Shown one piece after another: positions 7,385-15,477 of a stretch of DNA of 64,000 nt. Position 1 is the first letter of the stretch. The number at the start of each line of letters is the position of its first letter. The notes below the pieces were generated by a model. It saw only the letters and a list, made by a program, of their open reading frames with translations. It searched no databases and was not told the DNA's origin. The position numbers and the translations under genes are program-made. The stretch comes from JAVJUV01 sp040220415 (GTDB taxonomy: Bacteria; Pseudomonadota; Alphaproteobacteria; Rhodobacterales; Rhodobacteraceae), in assembly GCA_040220415.1 (NCBI GenBank), contig JAVJUV010000162.1, positions 10,751-74,750 on the forward strand, in the 5' to 3' direction.

Positions 7385-8895
7385 TGGCGCTGGAGCCGTC
7401 ATACGAGACCTTCGCCGAAGGCTTCGACGCGGGCCGGAACCAGCTTGTCTATACCCGGCTTGCGGCTGACCTGGACACGCCCGTGTCGCTGATGCTGAAG
7501 CTGTCGGGCGCGCAGGCCGACGCCTTCATGCTGGAAAGCGTCACCGGCGGCGAGGTGCGCGGGCGCTATTCGATCATCGGCATGAAGCCCGACCTGATCT
7601 GGGAGTGCCACGGCACGACGGCGCGGCTGAACCGGCAGGCGCGCTATGACCGCGGCGCTTTCGAGGACGAGGCCGAGGCGCCGCTTTCCTCGCTTCGCGC
7701 GCTGATCGAGGAAAGCAGGATCGACATTCCCGACGACCTGCCCGCCGCGTCGGCAGGACTTTTCGGCTATCTGGGTTACGACATGATCCGGCTGGTGGAG
7801 CACCTGCCCGACATCAACCCCGACCCGATCGGCGTGCCCGATGCGGTGCTCTTGCGTCCTTCGGTCGTGGCGGTGCTGGACGGGGTCAAGGGCGAGGTGA
7901 TCGTGGTCTCGCCCGCCTGGGTCTCGACCGGGCTGTCGGCGAAGGCCGCCTATGCGCAAGCCGCCGAGCGGGTGATGGACGCCGTGCGCGACCTGGACCG
8001 GCCGTTGCCGAACATGGATCACGGGCTGGGCGACGCGCTGGACGCGCCCGAACCGGTGTCGAACTTCTCGAAGGACGCCTACATGGACGCCGTGCGCAAG
8101 GCGCGCGACTATGTGGCGGCGGGCGACATCTTCCAGGTGGTCCCGTCGCAGCGCTGGCGCCAGGAGTTCAGACTGCCGCCGTTCTCGCTGTATCGCGCGC
8201 TTCGGCGGACGAACCCGTCGCCCTTCATGTTCCACTTCGATTTCGGCGGCTTCCAGGTGATCGGGGCGTCCCCCGAGATCCTAGTGCGCGTCTTCGGCGG
8301 CGAGGTGACGATCCGGCCCATCGCGGGGACGCGTCCGCGCGGTGCGACCCCCGAGGAAGACCGCGTCTACGAGGCCGATCTTCTGTCGGACGAGAAGGAA
8401 CTGGCCGAGCACCTGATGCTGCTGGACCTGGGGCGCAACGACGTGGGACGCGTGGCGAAGATCGGCACGGTGCGGCCGACCGAGGAATTCATCATCGAGC
8501 GCTATTCGCACGTGATGCACATCGTCTCGAACGTGGTTGGCGAACTGAGCGAGGATCACGACGCGCTGTCGGCGCTGCTGGCGGGTCTGCCCGCGGGCAC
8601 CGTCTCGGGCGCGCCGAAGGTCCGCGCGATGGAGATCATCGACGAGCTGGAGCCCGAGAAACGCGGCGTCTACGGCGGCGGCGTGGGGTATTTCAGCGCG
8701 GGCGGCGACATGGACATGTGCATCGCGCTTCGGACGGCGGTGCTGAAGGACGAGCAGCTTTACATCCAGGCCGGCGGCGGCGTGGTCTGGGACAGCGATC
8801 CCGAGGCCGAGTGGCAGGAAACGGTCAACAAGTCGCGCGCGCTGCGGGCCGCGGCGGCCGAGGCCGGACGGTTCACGCGCGACGGGAACCGCTGA
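7384..8895 (+). CDS. trpE: anthranilate synthase component I
   Basis: A 503-residue chorismate-utilising enzyme that makes anthranilate with ammonia supplied by TrpG. The C-terminal chorismate-binding domain shows FQVVPSQRW, IGASPEILVR, PIAGTRPRG, ELAEHLMLLDLGRNDVGRV, SHVMHIVSNVVGEL and AGTVSGAPKVRAMEII, all standard TrpE features; the N-terminal domain has the MLESVTGGE/GRYSIIG feedback-site region. It is far (about 40 kb) from trpG-trpD-trpC. It overlaps ppiD by one base (TGATG). No leader peptide or attenuator can sit between the two genes. Confidence 0.96.
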   Translation: MALEPSYETFAEGFDAGRNQLVYTRLAADLDTPVSLMLKLSGAQADAFMLESVTGGEVRGRYSIIGMKPDLIWECHGTTARLNRQARYDRGAFEDEAEAPLSSLRALIEESRIDIPDDLPAASAGLFGYLGYDMIRLVEHLPDINPDPIGVPDAVLLRPSVVAVLDGVKGEVIVVSPAWVSTGLSAKAAYAQAAERVMDAVRDLDRPLPNMDHGLGDALDAPEPVSNFSKDAYMDAVRKARDYVAAGDIFQVVPSQRWRQEFRLPPFSLYRALRRTNPSPFMFHFDFGGFQVIGASPEILVRVFGGEVTIRPIAGTRPRGATPEEDRVYEADLLSDEKELAEHLMLLDLGRNDVGRVAKIGTVRPTEEFIIERYSHVMHIVSNVVGELSEDHDALSALLAGLPAGTVSGAPKVRAMEIIDELEPEKRGVYGGGVGYFSAGGDMDMCIALRTAVLKDEQLYIQAGGGVVWDSDPEAEWQETVNKSRALRAAAAEAGRFTRDGNR

Positions 8896-8909
8896 GGCCG
8901 CGAGGGCTG

Positions 8910-9635
8910 TCAGGCGGGACCGCCTCCGACGAGTGCCTGGGCCGCCATGCCGGTGGCGAACCCCGCAAGGGCGGCGAGCGACGGCGCCTGACGGTTCTTC
9001 AGGTGCGCCTTGACGGCGATATCCTGGAACGTGAGGTAGAGTATGCCCCCGGCGGCAGCCATCATGATGGCGCCCGTCAGCCTCGGCAGATCTGCCAGAA
9101 AGAGATACCCGAGCGCCACCGCGACCGGCCCCAGCGAGGCCACCGCCAGGAAGATCAGCATCACGCGCCTTCTGCCGTGGCGGCCGCGGGCCTTGAGTTC
9201 GCGCCACGCGTTGAAGGCTTCCGGCACGTTCTGGGCGCCGATCAGGAAGGCCAGCAACGCCGCCTCGGACGAACGGCTTGCCATGATGGCCCCGAGTGAC
9301 AGCGCCTCGGGCAGAAAATCGGTGAGCATGGCAAGGAACTGCGCGTTCCGGTCCGCATGATTGTGCCGCAGACGCTCCATCAGGGCGAACAGAGCGCCAC
9401 CAGCGAAGAATGCTGCCAGACTTCCGCCGAGCGGCAGCAGTTTCAGCCCTTCGGGCACCAGCACGAAGGCCACCGCCGCCACGAGGATTCCGCCGCCGAA
9501 CGCCATCACGCTGTGGCGGACTTCCTGGTCCAGCCACCGCGGTTGCAGCTTTTCTACGCTTGCCAGATAGCCGCCGAGGGGGATCATCAGCCCGGCGAAG
9601 GCGCCGTAGGCAAGAGCGAGAATCAAGTCGTTCAC
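8910..9635 (-). CDS. ZIP-family-like membrane metal transporter
   Basis: A 241-residue protein of about seven to eight hydrophobic segments. GTG at 9635 is chosen because GGAG lies about 5 bases upstream and it gives an N terminus that enters directly into the first membrane segment. ZIP-like signatures are FVLVPEGLKLLPLG, the TDFLPEALSLGA segment and AQNVPEAFNAW, which match the DxxPEx metal-site helices. The usual histidine of HNxPEG is glutamine here. A cytoplasmic HNHADRN between segments could bind metal. The substrate (zinc, iron or other divalent ion) cannot be told. It is convergent with trpE, 14 bases away. Confidence 0.75.
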   Translation of the reverse strand: MNDLILALAYGAFAGLMIPLGGYLASVEKLQPRWLDQEVRHSVMAFGGGILVAAVAFVLVPEGLKLLPLGGSLAAFFAGGALFALMERLRHNHADRNAQFLAMLTDFLPEALSLGAIMASRSSEAALLAFLIGAQNVPEAFNAWRELKARGRHGRRRVMLIFLAVASLGPVAVALGYLFLADLPRLTGAIMMAAAGGILYLTFQDIAVKAHLKNRQAPSLAALAGFATGMAAQALVGGGPA

Positions 9636-9725
9636 GGTTTCTCCGGAATCTTCCCTCAATCGTCGCCGAGCATGACGCCCGGCTGGCAGATTGGCCAGTC
9701 GACAGTCGTTCAGACCGCAGCGGGA

Positions 9726-11573
9726 CTACTTCTGGAAGACATAGGTTCCGGGGGCGTCGGCGATCGGCGTGTAGCGCCGGTTCCTGCCGCCCATGCGCGG
9801 CGGTTTGGCCGTGCCGGTCGACCGGGCCTTCAGCCATGCCACCCATTCCGTCCACCACGAGCCTTCGACGGGCGTATGGGTCCGGCACCAGGTGTCGGGG
9901 TCCACGTAGTTGTCGCCCGCGTGCCTTTCACCGATGCGGTAGTGGCGGCGGGGGTGACCCGGTTCGCTGAGGATGCCGCCGTTATGCCCGCTGCTGGTCA
10001 GAACGAAGGTCAGGTCGCTTTCGGTGAAGAGACGCAGTTTGTAGACGGACCGCCAGGGCGCGATATGGTCGTCTTCGGTGCCGACCACGAAGAACGGAGC
10101 GGTGATGTCCCTGAGCGCGATGACCCGGCCCTCGACCGCGAAACGTCCGGCGGTCAGGCGGTTTTCAAGGAATAGGCCGCGCAGATACTCGCCGTGCATC
10201 CGGGCCGGCATCCGGGTGGTGTCGTTGTTCCAGACGGTAAGGTCGCTGGCCAGATCGCTTTTACCCAGGAAATAGCGCCGGACGGCGCGCGCGAAGATCA
10301 GGTCTTCGGCCCGGATCGAGGCGAAGGTGCGCGACATCTGGGGACGGTCGAGATAGCCCTGCGCCCACATCATGTCCTCGAGGAAGGCCACCTGGCTTTC
10401 GTCGAGGAAGAGCAGCAGCTCGCCGGCCTGAGAGAAGTCGACCTGTGCCGCGAACATGCTGACCGAGGCCAGCCTGTCGTCGCCATCGCGCGCCATCGTG
10501 GCGGCGGCGATGCCGAGGATGGTGCCGCCAAGGCAGTAACCCGTGGCATGGACCTTCGATCCGGGAACGATGGACGTGACCGCGTCGAGAGCCTCCATCA
10601 CGCCCCGCTTGCGGTAATCGTCGAGCGAGAGCACGCCCTGATCGGCAGTCGGGTTGCACCACGAGATGGCGAAGACGGTGAAGCCCTGCTGGACGAGAAA
10701 GCGGATCAGCGAGTTTTCGGGCGACAGGTCGAGGATGTAGTACTTCATGATCCAGGCCGGCACGACCAGGATCGGCTCGGCCTGAACCTTGTCTGTCGCG
10801 GGCGAATACTGGATCAGCTCGAAGATGTCGTTGCGATAGACCACCTTGCCCGGGGTGCAGGCGATGTCGGTGCCGATCCGGAAGCCCTCGTGCGGCTCTT
10901 TCGGGGCCTGTGTCCAGGTCTGGATCAGGTCTTCGGTGAAATGGCGCGCGCCCTCGGCGATGTTGGCGCCGCGCTTGCGGATCGTCTCTTCGATGATCTC
11001 GGGGTTGGTCGTCGGGAAGTTCGAAGGCGAGAACAGGTCGAGATACTGCCGGACCATGAAGCCCACACGCTCGGAATCCCGTGCGCTGAGCCCGCGCAGA
11101 GAATCGGTTGCGTGGTCCCACCAATCCTGTGTCGCAAGGAAAGACTGCTGCCAGAAGGCGAAGGGCATCCGGGTCCAGGCGTCGTGCTGGAACCTGTGAT
11201 CGTTCTTCCCGGGTTCGAAGGGAGCCTTGGTGTCCTTGTCGAGAGCCGCCTGCAGCGCGTAGTAAGATACCTTCATCGCATTGCGGGCCGCACGCTCGGA
11301 CAATTCGAGCTGCCGGCCCGGCGCGCGCCCCAGATGCAACGCCCAGTCCGTCCAGGCCAACAGCACCGAATAGGGCGAAAGCCCGCCGGTATTCCTGGCG
11401 ATGAACGCACGCGAGATCCGGTCGAGATCCTGATAGGGATGGTCCTTGACCCTTGGGGCGGTGCTGTCGTCAGACGTCTGCTTGCCCGCAGGAACGGGCA
11501 CTGGCAAGTTGCGCCCCGATGCGGCTGGGGCCTGCTTTCCGCGGGCCCGGGTGCTTTTCGTTTTCGTGGTCAT
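9726..11573 (-). CDS. phaC: class I poly(3-hydroxyalkanoate) synthase
   Basis: A 615-residue alpha/beta-hydrolase-type polymerase joining 3-hydroxyacyl-CoA units into PHA granules. The modified lipase box GYCLGG places the nucleophile at Cys347; the other triad members are seen as the Asp of VVGTEDDHIAPW and the His of SSGHNGGI. The N-terminal PhaC_N domain (PSNFPTTNPEII) and the conserved ISWCNPTADQG are present, and there is no PhaE/PhaR partner, as expected for class I. The ATG at 11573 is chosen over one 13 codons upstream because the extra residues look non-coding. No other PHA genes are adjacent. Confidence 0.95.
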   Translation of the reverse strand: MTTKTKSTRARGKQAPAASGRNLPVPVPAGKQTSDDSTAPRVKDHPYQDLDRISRAFIARNTGGLSPYSVLLAWTDWALHLGRAPGRQLELSERAARNAMKVSYYALQAALDKDTKAPFEPGKNDHRFQHDAWTRMPFAFWQQSFLATQDWWDHATDSLRGLSARDSERVGFMVRQYLDLFSPSNFPTTNPEIIEETIRKRGANIAEGARHFTEDLIQTWTQAPKEPHEGFRIGTDIACTPGKVVYRNDIFELIQYSPATDKVQAEPILVVPAWIMKYYILDLSPENSLIRFLVQQGFTVFAISWCNPTADQGVLSLDDYRKRGVMEALDAVTSIVPGSKVHATGYCLGGTILGIAAATMARDGDDRLASVSMFAAQVDFSQAGELLLFLDESQVAFLEDMMWAQGYLDRPQMSRTFASIRAEDLIFARAVRRYFLGKSDLASDLTVWNNDTTRMPARMHGEYLRGLFLENRLTAGRFAVEGRVIALRDITAPFFVVGTEDDHIAPWRSVYKLRLFTESDLTFVLTSSGHNGGILSEPGHPRRHYRIGERHAGDNYVDPDTWCRTHTPVEGSWWTEWVAWLKARSTGTAKPPRMGGRNRRYTPIADAPGTYVFQK

Positions 11574-11652
11574 GACCTTCGCACTATGCCAGCATCGAAT
11601 GGCACGCCGCATTGATCCAAGTCAGCCTGCCCCGCCTCCGGCGCGAAGCGCT

Positions 11653-12135
11653 TCAGCGTCCGATGACATAGGGCGCGTCGAACCAGTGTTCCTGAAGGTT
11701 CGCCCCCTGCCCGATCCTGTCGACCACCGCGAAAAGGCCCGGCGCATGAAGCGGCGTCAGGACGCCGTGCCAGGTGCCGCGGTGAAAGTTTATCGCCTGG
11801 CCCGGGATGGTCTCGAATGCCAGGGGCGTTCCGGGACGACCGTTTTCGTCGGGGGCAACGACGACAAGGAAAGGGTCCATCGACATCGGCACGAAGGCCT
11901 GGCTGCCGTCGGGGTGACGCTCGACCATGTCCAGCCTGAGCGGCAGCGTTCGCGGCTCGGCCCGGAACAGGCTGATCCCGGCGCGTCCGTCGCCGAAATC
12001 CACCCTTGCCCGGTCGTGATAGCGCCCGCAAAGGCCCTGATTGATGATCCGGTCGGGCTGGCCCGCACAGTCCAGCACGTCGCCGAAAGGCGCAAATGCG
12101 GCGGCGTCGAGGGGGCGGATGCGGATATCCGTCAT
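11653..12135 (-). CDS. allA: ureidoglycolate lyase
   Basis: A 160-residue cupin-fold enzyme that splits ureidoglycolate into glyoxylate and urea, the last step of allantoin breakdown. Motifs are PFGDVLD near the N terminus, the VERHPDGSQAFVPM strand with the metal-binding histidine region, NFHRGTWHGVLTPL and VVDRIG. Its ATG (12135) overlaps the TGA of the puuE-uraD gene (ATGA), so the two are translated together. Length matches the family. Confidence 0.92.
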   Translation of the reverse strand: MTDIRIRPLDAAAFAPFGDVLDCAGQPDRIINQGLCGRYHDRARVDFGDGRAGISLFRAEPRTLPLRLDMVERHPDGSQAFVPMSMDPFLVVVAPDENGRPGTPLAFETIPGQAINFHRGTWHGVLTPLHAPGLFAVVDRIGQGANLQEHWFDAPYVIGR

Positions 12136-13538
12136 CCGAAGTGGCCCATCAGGCGCAACTCGGCGATCCGCTCGACCTGGGCGCAGGCGGTGGCGAACTC
12201 GGTTTCGCGGTCGTTTTCCAGCCGACGCTGAAACGCCTCGAGGATCGACGCCTTGGTGTTGTCCTTGACAGCAATGATGAACGGGAAGCCGAAGCGGTCG
12301 GTATAGGCCTTGTTGAACCCGGTGAAGGCTGCGCGTTCCTCGTCGGTGAGCGCATCGAGGCCGGCGGAGGCCTGTTCCGACGTCGAGGCTTCGGTCAGCC
12401 GCTTCGCCGCGGCAAGCTTGCCCGCCAGGTCGGGGTGCGCGTTCAGGACGCCCAGCCGTTCGTCCGCCGTGGCGGTGCGGAACATGCGGGCGAGCGCGGA
12501 ATGCACGCCGGCGGCCGTGTCGTGGGTCGGGCCCAGTTCCAGCGCCCAGGCGCGCTCGGCGATCCACGGCGAGTGCTCGAAGATGCCGCCAAAGACTTCG
12601 GTGAAGCGCTCCTTCGACATCTCCGAAGGCCGTTCGAAATCGGGCGCGGGATGGGTGACGGCCCAGTGTTCCGCGATCTGAAGCCGGGTGGCGAACCAGA
12701 CACCGTCATGCGACGCCATGTAATCCAGCGCGCGTTTCAGCGCGGCAGCACGGCCCGGACGTCCGATCAGGCGGCAATGGAGCCCGATCGACAACATGCG
12801 GCCGCCCTCGGCGTAAAGCGTGTCGAAGCTGTCGCGGATGTAGGTCTCGAACTGGTCGCCCGCGGTATAGCCCGCCTGGATCGCGAAGCGCATGTCGTTG
12901 CAATCGAGCGTATATGGGGTGATCAGCTGATCGCGCCCGCCGAACCGTTTCCAGTAGGGCAGATCGTCGTCGTAGGTGTCGGCGACATAGGCGAAGCCGC
13001 CCTCCTCGGCCACGAGGCGCACGGTGTTCATCGAGCAGCGCCCGGTGTACCAGCCGCGGGGCCGCGCGCCGACCACCTCGGCGTGAAGCCGGATCGCGGC
13101 CTCGATCTGGGCGCGCTCTTCGGCCTCGGGCATGTCCTTGTGTTCGACCCATTTCAGCCCGTGGGACGCGATTTCCCACCCTGCCGACTTCATGGCGGCG
13201 ACCTGTCCGGGTGCGCGGGCCAGCGCGGTGGCGACGCCGTAGACGGTGACGGGCGTGTCCTTCAGCATCCGGTGGACGCGCCAGAACCCGGCGCGGGCGC
13301 CGTATTCGTAGATCGATTCCATGTTCCAGTGCCGCTGCCCGGGCCAGGGGGCGGCACCGGTGATCTCGGACAGGAAAGCCTCGGAGGCAGCGTCGCCGTG
13401 AAGAACGTTGTTCTCGCCCCCCTCTTCGTAGTTCAAGACGATCTGCACGGCGATACGCGCGCCGCCGGGCCAGCGCGCCTCGGGCGGTGTGGGGCCATAG
13501 CCGGTCATGTCGCGGGGATAACGGGGAGCGTCTGTCAT
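12132..13538 (-). CDS. allantoinase PuuE fused to OHCU decarboxylase UraD
   Basis: A 468-residue bifunctional protein. Residues 1 to about 305 form a PuuE-type, polysaccharide-deacetylase-fold allantoinase (LNYEEGGENNVLHGD, SHGLKWVEHKDM, YTGRCSMNT, IGLHCRLIGRPGR). Residues about 310-468 form 2-oxo-4-hydroxy-4-carboxy-5-ureidoimidazoline decarboxylase (HPDLAGKLA, FNKAYTDRFGFPFIIAVKD, NDRETEF). The pair acts in sequence: UraD makes S-allantoin and PuuE opens its ring to allantoate, so fusion can channel the product. The gene is divergent from uraH over 78 bases and coupled to allA. Confidence 0.94.
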   Translation of the reverse strand: MTDAPRYPRDMTGYGPTPPEARWPGGARIAVQIVLNYEEGGENNVLHGDAASEAFLSEITGAAPWPGQRHWNMESIYEYGARAGFWRVHRMLKDTPVTVYGVATALARAPGQVAAMKSAGWEIASHGLKWVEHKDMPEAEERAQIEAAIRLHAEVVGARPRGWYTGRCSMNTVRLVAEEGGFAYVADTYDDDLPYWKRFGGRDQLITPYTLDCNDMRFAIQAGYTAGDQFETYIRDSFDTLYAEGGRMLSIGLHCRLIGRPGRAAALKRALDYMASHDGVWFATRLQIAEHWAVTHPAPDFERPSEMSKERFTEVFGGIFEHSPWIAERAWALELGPTHDTAAGVHSALARMFRTATADERLGVLNAHPDLAGKLAAAKRLTEASTSEQASAGLDALTDEERAAFTGFNKAYTDRFGFPFIIAVKDNTKASILEAFQRRLENDRETEFATACAQVERIAELRLMGHFG

Positions 13539-13616
13539 GGATCAACCTCGGTCTTGCTCTTCGTCCATAATCCGGGTGTTGTCGCAAGGGAAGAGTTGCA
13601 GAAGAAAGGCAAGGCA

Positions 13617-13970
13617 ATGGCAGGCTGGCTGACGACGCATGTGCTGGATACGGCGCTGGGATGCCCGGCTTCCGGGCTGAAGATAGATCTTTACCGGATC
13701 GCGGTCGATGCGCGCGAGCATCTGCACTCGGCCGAGACCAATGCCGACGGGCGCACCGATGCGCCGATGCTGCCCAAGGCCGAGTTCCGGCCGGGCGTCT
13801 ATGAACTGGTGTTCCACACCGGTCCCTACCTGGATGCGGCAGGCGTCCCCGAGGAGCATCCCCGGTTTCTGAACATCATCCCGATCCGTTTCGGAATGAG
13901 CGAGGAAAGCCACTATCACGTGCCGCTGCTGCTTTCGCCGTTCGGGTATTCGACGTACCGGGGCAGCTGA
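13617..13970 (+). CDS. uraH: 5-hydroxyisourate hydrolase (transthyretin-like)
   Basis: A 117-residue transthyretin-related enzyme hydrolysing 5-hydroxyisourate to OHCU in the urate pathway. The N-terminal THVLDTALGCPA and C-terminal YRGS (residues 114-117) are the two signature motifs, with the RPGVYEL strand and SHYHVPLLLSPFGYSTY between them; the catalytic His, Arg and C-terminal Ser region are retained. The start at 13617 gives a family-typical length without a signal peptide, so it acts in the cytoplasm. It is divergent from puuE-uraD. Confidence 0.95.
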   Translation: MAGWLTTHVLDTALGCPASGLKIDLYRIAVDAREHLHSAETNADGRTDAPMLPKAEFRPGVYELVFHTGPYLDAAGVPEEHPRFLNIIPIRFGMSEESHYHVPLLLSPFGYSTYRGS

Positions 13971-14039
13971 GGCGGGCGGCTTGTGATGCGCCGCCGGCAC
14001 GGGCGCACCTGGTTTGACTTCCTTGCGGTCATTCCGTTT

Positions 14040-14435
14040 TCAGTCGGCAACAACCGCATCAACCTCGATCTCGACCAGCCATTCCGGGTTCACGAAACGG
14101 TCTATCGCCATGATCGTATCGACGGGACGCGCGTCGAGGCAGTAGAGTTTCCGTGCCTCGATCGCCTGTTTCCAGTTGTCGATATCGGTCAGGATGACCC
14201 TTGTTCGCACGATATCGTGCAGACCGGAACCCGCCTGTTCAAGGGCAGCCTTGATGATCTCGAAGCATTGTCTGGTTTGCTGAAAGACATCGCCCACCCC
14301 AACGGTCCTGCCATGCTGGTCGACCGGTGCGGTTCCGCCGACCGCTATGAAACTGCCGACCCGCACGGCCCGGCTGAAGCCGACGATGTTCTCCATCGGG
14401 TTGCCGTTCGAAATCAGCCTTCGCTCTTGTGCCAC
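14040..14435 (-). CDS. RidA/YjgF family protein
   Basis: A 131-residue Rid-superfamily protein. GTG at 14435 is chosen because GGGGAGG precedes it at good spacing. Family features are the SRAVRVGSFIAVGGTAP strand, QTRQCFEIIKAALEQAG, DIVRTRVILTDI and VEIEVDAVV. The arginine of DIVRTRV corresponds to the imine-deaminase arginine of RidA. Rid proteins hydrolyse reactive enamine/imine products of amino acid metabolism, and some act on ureido or aminoacrylate intermediates. Its position inside the urate cluster, on the minus strand, suggests but does not prove a role there. Confidence 0.86.
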   Translation of the reverse strand: MAQERRLISNGNPMENIVGFSRAVRVGSFIAVGGTAPVDQHGRTVGVGDVFQQTRQCFEIIKAALEQAGSGLHDIVRTRVILTDIDNWKQAIEARKLYCLDARPVDTIMAIDRFVNPEWLVEIEVDAVVAD

Positions 14436-14560
14436 GATTTTCCTCCCCATGAGCCAGGTTCCGCCAGTCTGGCGGTCCGTTTGGGCCAAGTCACCAGGAA
14501 AGGATGCCCGGCGGATCGGGTTGTCGAGCGGTCATGATACGGACACTCGGTTCGGCGCCA

Positions 14561-15352
14561 TCACGCGAAGGCCAGCCGCAGCCTTTCGCCCGCGCCGAAA
14601 TCCGCCACCAGTTCATCGCCTTCATCGACCGCGACCGGCACAAGGCAGGTGCCCGTCGAGATGAACTGGCCCTCGGTCAGGGCGATGGCGTGGGTGGAGC
14701 ATTCGTTCACCAGCCAGTGCAACGCCGCCCAGGGGTCGCCGAGGACGTTGGACCCGATGCCGAGGAAATCGGCCTTGCCCGGTACATGCGCGGTGACCTG
14801 CCAGGTCTTCAGGTCGCGGTGCCGCCAGTCGGCCGGGTCGAACGCCGGGCCGATCAGAAAGGAATGCGCGCAGGAATTGTCGGCGATCAGCGCCGCCGCC
14901 CCCACGGCGCAGAAATCGGTGTAGCGCGAGGCCGGAACCTCGATCGCGGGGTGAAGCGCCGAGACCGCGTCGGACGCGTCTGCCATCGCGTAACCATCGT
15001 CACGTGGCGGCAGGGACCGGCCCAGCCGAAAGGCGAACTCCAGTTCGGCGACGCGCATGTTGTTGCCCCTGAGGGATACGGTCTGGCCGTCCTCCAGCAG
15101 TCGTTCACGGAAAATCCGGCCCGCCAGCGGGCCGTCGACGTTGATATGCCTCTGTCCCGCGGAACTGGTCGCGGCGATCTTCCAGCCGTGGACCGGGTGG
15201 GCCGAATACTCCTCGAGACAGGCCTGGATCGCGTAGCCCTCGCCCCGCGTCCGGGGCCTCACATCGTCCGGCAGGTGGTCGATCTGGCGGCCTTCTTCGT
15301 GGCAGCGGTCTAGAAGGCCGGCGGCGGCCTGGCAGTCGGTCTCGGTCAGCAT
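14561..15352 (-). CDS. 2-keto-4-pentenoate hydratase-like (FAH superfamily) protein
   Basis: A 263-residue protein resembling MhpD-type hydratases and 4-oxalocrotonate decarboxylases. Visible features are GYAIQACLEE, the HGWKIAATSSAGQRHINVDGPL segment in which K anchors the active site, VAELEFAFRLG with the metal-binding Glu pair, HPAIEVPASRY, and GSNVLGDPWAALHWLVNE near the C terminus. These enzymes use Mg or Mn to hydrate or decarboxylate 2-oxo acids. No aromatic meta-cleavage genes are nearby; the neighbours are RidA and the urate hydroxylase PuuD. The substrate is unknown. Confidence 0.82.
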   Translation of the reverse strand: MLTETDCQAAAGLLDRCHEEGRQIDHLPDDVRPRTRGEGYAIQACLEEYSAHPVHGWKIAATSSAGQRHINVDGPLAGRIFRERLLEDGQTVSLRGNNMRVAELEFAFRLGRSLPPRDDGYAMADASDAVSALHPAIEVPASRYTDFCAVGAAALIADNSCAHSFLIGPAFDPADWRHRDLKTWQVTAHVPGKADFLGIGSNVLGDPWAALHWLVNECSTHAIALTEGQFISTGTCLVPVAVDEGDELVADFGAGERLRLAFA

Positions 15353-15477
15353 GGGCGCTCCGGTTGCAGGTCATTCATCTTCGCCGGTCTACCCCGACCG
15401 GGCGGGCGGGTGAAGCTTCCCCCCTTGTCATTCCGCCCCGGCTGTCTTCACATGGGGCGAAAAACGAGGGAACTCCC

